From Pristionchus mayeri (taxonomy: Eukaryota; Nematoda; Chromadorea; Rhabditida; Neodiplogasteridae): a stretch of DNA of 64,000 nucleotides. Position 1 is the first letter of the stretch. Each line of letters begins with the position of its first letter. This document shows positions 60,603 to 64,000 of the stretch, piece after piece. The position numbers and the translations under genes were made by a program. Under the pieces are notes generated by a model. That model did not search any database. It was given only the letters and a program-made list of their open reading frames with translations, and was not told the DNA's origin. The stretch spans positions 11,904,001-11,968,000 of the forward strand of contig BTRK01000005.1 in assembly GCA_036245805.1 (NCBI GenBank), written 5' to 3'.

Positions 60603-62557
60603 TCATAAACAAACTGAAAACTCACAACCGGTCAATAAACTGAAAAGTTTGCGTCTGAAGTCGCGGTTAAAGACGAGTACAATCAGTCTGAAAATGCGGG
60701 TTTGTATCAAATCATTTCGAATCGTTCCCCACCCGTCCATTCCGTTCACTCCACACCAAGAAACCGACGCAAGCAGAAACAGCTCCCACTTGTTTCGGGC
60801 AAATCTGGATAGTTAGATATCAGCAATGCCGAAGTAAGCCGGCATAAGGAGGATGAGAGCACACAGTGACGGAAGAAACTGTTATGTCAGAGACGGCATT
60901 TTGCAATAGTGGTCTCCGTCATAGTACCGTTATTTGTCTTACCCTGAGAGAATGAAGTAAGTAACGAGTTCCGTTATGAAGCAAATCCCTTGTAGTGCTG
61001 CCTGAAGAAATAGTGTTTTTCAAAATATATTTTTCTCGATTGAACCTGATACACTAGATTCTTCTGCGCTCGTCGCCTTTCCACTGAAATTTTGTCCGTC
61101 TGAAAATGCCTCTGTCGATAAATATTCGTGATTGTTACAGTTCTCGGCTTTACCAGGTATAAGCATATGTGAATTTATGTGATCATTAACGATAATTGAT
61201 GTTCAATTTAGGTTGATTCCCAACACTTGAATTCGGCTAGTACATTATTTCTTCTGATGCATGTTCTTATTTAATGGTTAATGAAATTACGTGGTTCACA
61301 GTCATGCAATGTAGTCTTGCAATGGAGGAAATGTCCAGTATGGCGACTATAGCCACGTTGATGGAATTGGGAATGAAGTCACCATACCTGAATTTTTATT
61401 CTTGAGCATACGAAGATTTGCAATCAACAATTAACTGTGCCCAATATAACAAAGAAACGAAATGTCTACCACATAATAACGCCGCACTTTGATACGTCAT
61501 AAATAAATATCCATGAGCCGTCGGGGAGGTACAGCGAACACCCAACTCAAAATTCCGATTAACAAATAGTTCAAAAAGAAACGAAAATTACTTACTGGTG
61601 CAACTTTGTCTCAATTAGCTTACGTATTTGGAGAAGGACGGTTATATGAGTGATTCCCAGTACCCAATTGAAAATGATCATCTTCAGAGTAATCGCACGG
61701 CTGAAATAAATATTATTTGAGTATATTATTTGCTGAAATATTATTTGATTCGACTTGCAGAAAAATTTAATTATCTGTTCGCAATCAGTATTTGCACGTA
61801 TTCGATGAATAATTAGTGAACTGGTGAAACGCATTTTGCTAGGTGAATAACATGCTACTTTCTTAGTTTTGGTAGTCCACACCTGAACAATCTCCTGTAG
61901 GTCAAAGGTGCGGAAACTGCAACGAATCGATTGATCGAAATTGATAGATGCGAGTAGCAGCACACATGAAAATCGGAACAATTAGATCTTCAACAAGGAA
62001 CTTACCCACAAAATCATGTTTTATCGTCACTGCTGGCTTATATCCATGGTAACGAATGGTGTTGAAAAGCTTACCTGATAAGCTGACAGCATCACGTATC
62101 CAAAGTGAGCGGATACATTATACATCGCGCTGCTTCTCCTGTATGAAATCGCTTTATTTACAGATCATTTGGAACTCACAGGAAGATCGTCGGTGCGAAG
62201 TAAGTGACCATGAAAAATTGATGTATAGTATCGACCACAGCCTGAATTTGAGTTAGGGTTTACTGCGAATAAGGTTTATAATTTTCATTTTAAAAAAATG
62301 ATAATTTTTCGAAATGAGAATGCCGTCAGAGGATGTGGGCAAGAACCTGCGAGAGAGTAAGACTTCCGAAGGCATTGTTGAGTGATGGCATCGACTTGAT
62401 CAAGCGAACAACACACAAATTGGACCCAAGACCGATCAACGCCATCTACAAATAGAGAGCAATCAAGGTCTGCATTCCGAAATGCATTAGTTGCTCTTAC
62501 GGGGAAGAGAATCATGCCAGCGAGTCGGTAATCCTTGCTCATGTCAAAGTCTCCCAT
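60603..62557 (-). CDS. Srx-family 7TM chemoreceptor
   Basis: Start 62557; exon 1 62501-62557. Segments: MSKDYRLAGMILFP, TM1/2 with LCVVRLIKSMPSLNNAFGSL and TLSQ (an Srx signature of SLxNxFGxLTxSQ form), TM with AVVDTIHQFFMVTYFAPTIF, TM3 with HLSISINRFVAVSAPLTYRR (Srx NR...P..Y motif), further TMs near 61650 and 61340 (GDFIPNSINVAIVAILDIS), TM6 ALQGICFITELVTYFILS, a final TM with KWELFLLASVSWCGVNGMDG, then a basic tail VFNRDFRRKLFSLL and stop 60603-60605. A few exon edges were not fixed. Function: chemosensory GPCR in ciliated neurons. Confidence 0.82.
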
Positions 62558-63363
62558 CGCGTATGCCTAATGTACAGTAAACCGTGTGCTCAATTCAAGA
62601 TGGCTTTATGAAAAATCCGTTCGTATTTCAGCCAAATATAGGGGTACGTAATGACCATAGTAATATCAGTAATGACCATACACCAACGATGGGCGAAAAT
62701 GTTAATGGGTACAGTGTAAAGATCATTAAGAGGGAGACAACTGAGAATTGGTGACAGGGAGAGCGCTGGAGACAGCGAAAATAGCCTGAGCAAATACCAC
62801 GCCACATCTTTGTGAAGATCAGGCCCATTACCGTGATATCTTTACGATTATAGCCATTCGACTGGAAATACCGTGGACAATAATGAGCATAAGGCGAGAT
62901 CTCCAGCAGGGAAAATTGAGAGATGTAATCAAAACCAATGTTTTTTTTGTGTCGTGCACTTATGTTTGTACAGAATACAATCTTGAGCATATTTTTGAAA
63001 AATGTCTTTAGATGCTTCAATTCCCCATCAGAAGAGAAGGATGCGTTGTGATGACTAATGAATTTAATTTCTCCGACAGGCAAACGAGCCAATGTATGGA
63101 ATGCGCCATTTAGGCTGACTCTCGCCGCAACATGATGCGTCATTTTGTTAAAGATTTGTATCATTGATAAATATATAGCGATTATTTCGAAGATTTTCCT
63201 TTTATTTTAGACTTTTTTACAATTTTTAAACAATTTAGCGAATTTGTGGTAGATGTGGCTGAAATGATCTCCATTGGTTTCAAACATCTCAAAATTTGTC
63301 GCAATTTTTTTTTCTAATGCTCTGGTAAAACTTGATCTCCTTTTTACCTGTTGTTATTTGCAG
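62558..63363. other. Intergenic; an open minus frame at 62628-63164 not assigned
   Basis: Two overlapping minus frames read hydrophobic stretches (SPALSLSPILSCLPL; GVWSLLILLW). They may be receptor debris or chance. No splice pattern links them to the Srx gene. Confidence 0.35.
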
Positions 63364-64000
63364 ATGTGGTTGAAGTGTTTTCTACTCGTGCTCATATTCG
63401 TCAGCATCTACGCTCATGGAACGGGTGAGGTTGATTAAAACAAATTAAATTTTTTTGCGAAAATTTAGAGAAAAAAATGTTCTGTCCGGGAGTCGAAGGT
63501 TAGGGAGTAGAAGGGCCAAATTGGGAACAGCCCGGGACAAAAGTCATTCAGCCACATCGACTCAAAACAACCTTGCTAACCATCATTCTTCCTGGCTCGT
63601 GCAAGAGATAGATTGAAAGAACGAATTTGTAAGAGATTTTGAAGAATATGATAATCCTCCAATCGTACCTCTTCCACTCTCCATTCCGTGTGCAGTTTGT
63701 TTATCCCTGCTACCCCCAGTGCTATTCCGGTAGATCGGCATGTTCTCTTCTCTTACCTTCGGGGAGGGAATAAGGTGTAAATTGCTAACTGACAATCGAC
63801 CCAAACGAACCGCTGCTGACGCAGATCTCTCTCGAATTATCTTTTCTACATAAAACGTTATCATTCGGTCCTCAGTTCCTTAATTGTCATAATCTCTCAC
63901 CAATCGACATGTCGTGAGAGCGTAGGAAATGACAAGTGGCCCGAACTACGGTTCTCTGAAGATTGGACTGAAGTTCGAGGATGCGAGTTCAGTTGTGTCA
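63364..64000 (+). CDS. Small secreted protein, 5' end only (runs off the window)
   Basis: The start codon directly follows ATTTGCAG, consistent with trans-splicing. Exon 1 (63364-63424) encodes a clear signal peptide, MWLKCFLLVLIFVSIYAHGT. A GTGAGG donor follows, and the next exon begins after an AGCGTAG acceptor near 63926, reading GNDKWPELRFSEDWTEVRGC and EFSCV to the end of the window. Joining them is phase-consistent. Cysteines and tryptophans suggest a small disulfide-bonded module, family unknown. Exon 2 is less certain than exon 1. Confidence 0.5.

Overview
Eukaryotic nuclear DNA, almost certainly from a free-living rhabditid or diplogastrid nematode. The evidence is short spliced exons with TTTTCAG-type acceptors, splice acceptors lying directly before start codons (as in spliced-leader trans-splicing), and nematode families: Str and Srx chemoreceptors, an astacin with EGF and CUB modules, a colmedin of the UNC-122/COF-2 type, a sigma-like GST, and a CHE-1/Glass zinc-finger factor. 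Genus cannot be fixed from the sequence alone.

Layout. 1-9.9 kb: a head-out inverted duplication of a PP1-like phosphatase, with a decayed plus-strand copy (4055-6288) and an intact minus-strand copy (7842-9600). An RTE retrotransposon (about 1021-3927) sits in the promoter of the decayed copy, with a 12-bp target duplication. 10-16 kb: a broken Str-type receptor split by a palindrome, and a minus-strand Srx-like receptor. 16-24 kb: a 1.8-kb palindrome and an astacin gene (19630-23361) carrying a 1-kb palindrome in one intron. 24-30 kb: AT microsatellite, two fragments of one pepsin-inhibitor-3-like exon, a mariner with both TIRs (26587-27832), and a second Str-type copy. 30-42 kb: GST, colmedin and a glycine-N-acyltransferase-like gene. 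42-60 kb: two RING-finger paralogues facing away from each other, each with a tRNA-Ser(AGA) upstream, forming a second inverted duplication; a CR1/jockey-type LINE (about 44968-49144) separates the left gene from its tRNA, and che-1 with a 1.3-kb palindrome lies between the arms. 60-64 kb: an Srx receptor and the first exons of a small secreted protein.

Overall theme. This is an accessory-rich chromosome region where inverted duplication and palindrome-forming elements recur at every scale: multi-kilobase gene pairs, 0.3-1.8 kb foldback elements in introns, and a family of roughly 80-120 bp hairpins whose cores are shared while their outer arms differ between copies. The hairpin family is the best candidate for something undescribed. 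All gene models were assembled by eye from splice signals and reading frame, and no database search was possible.
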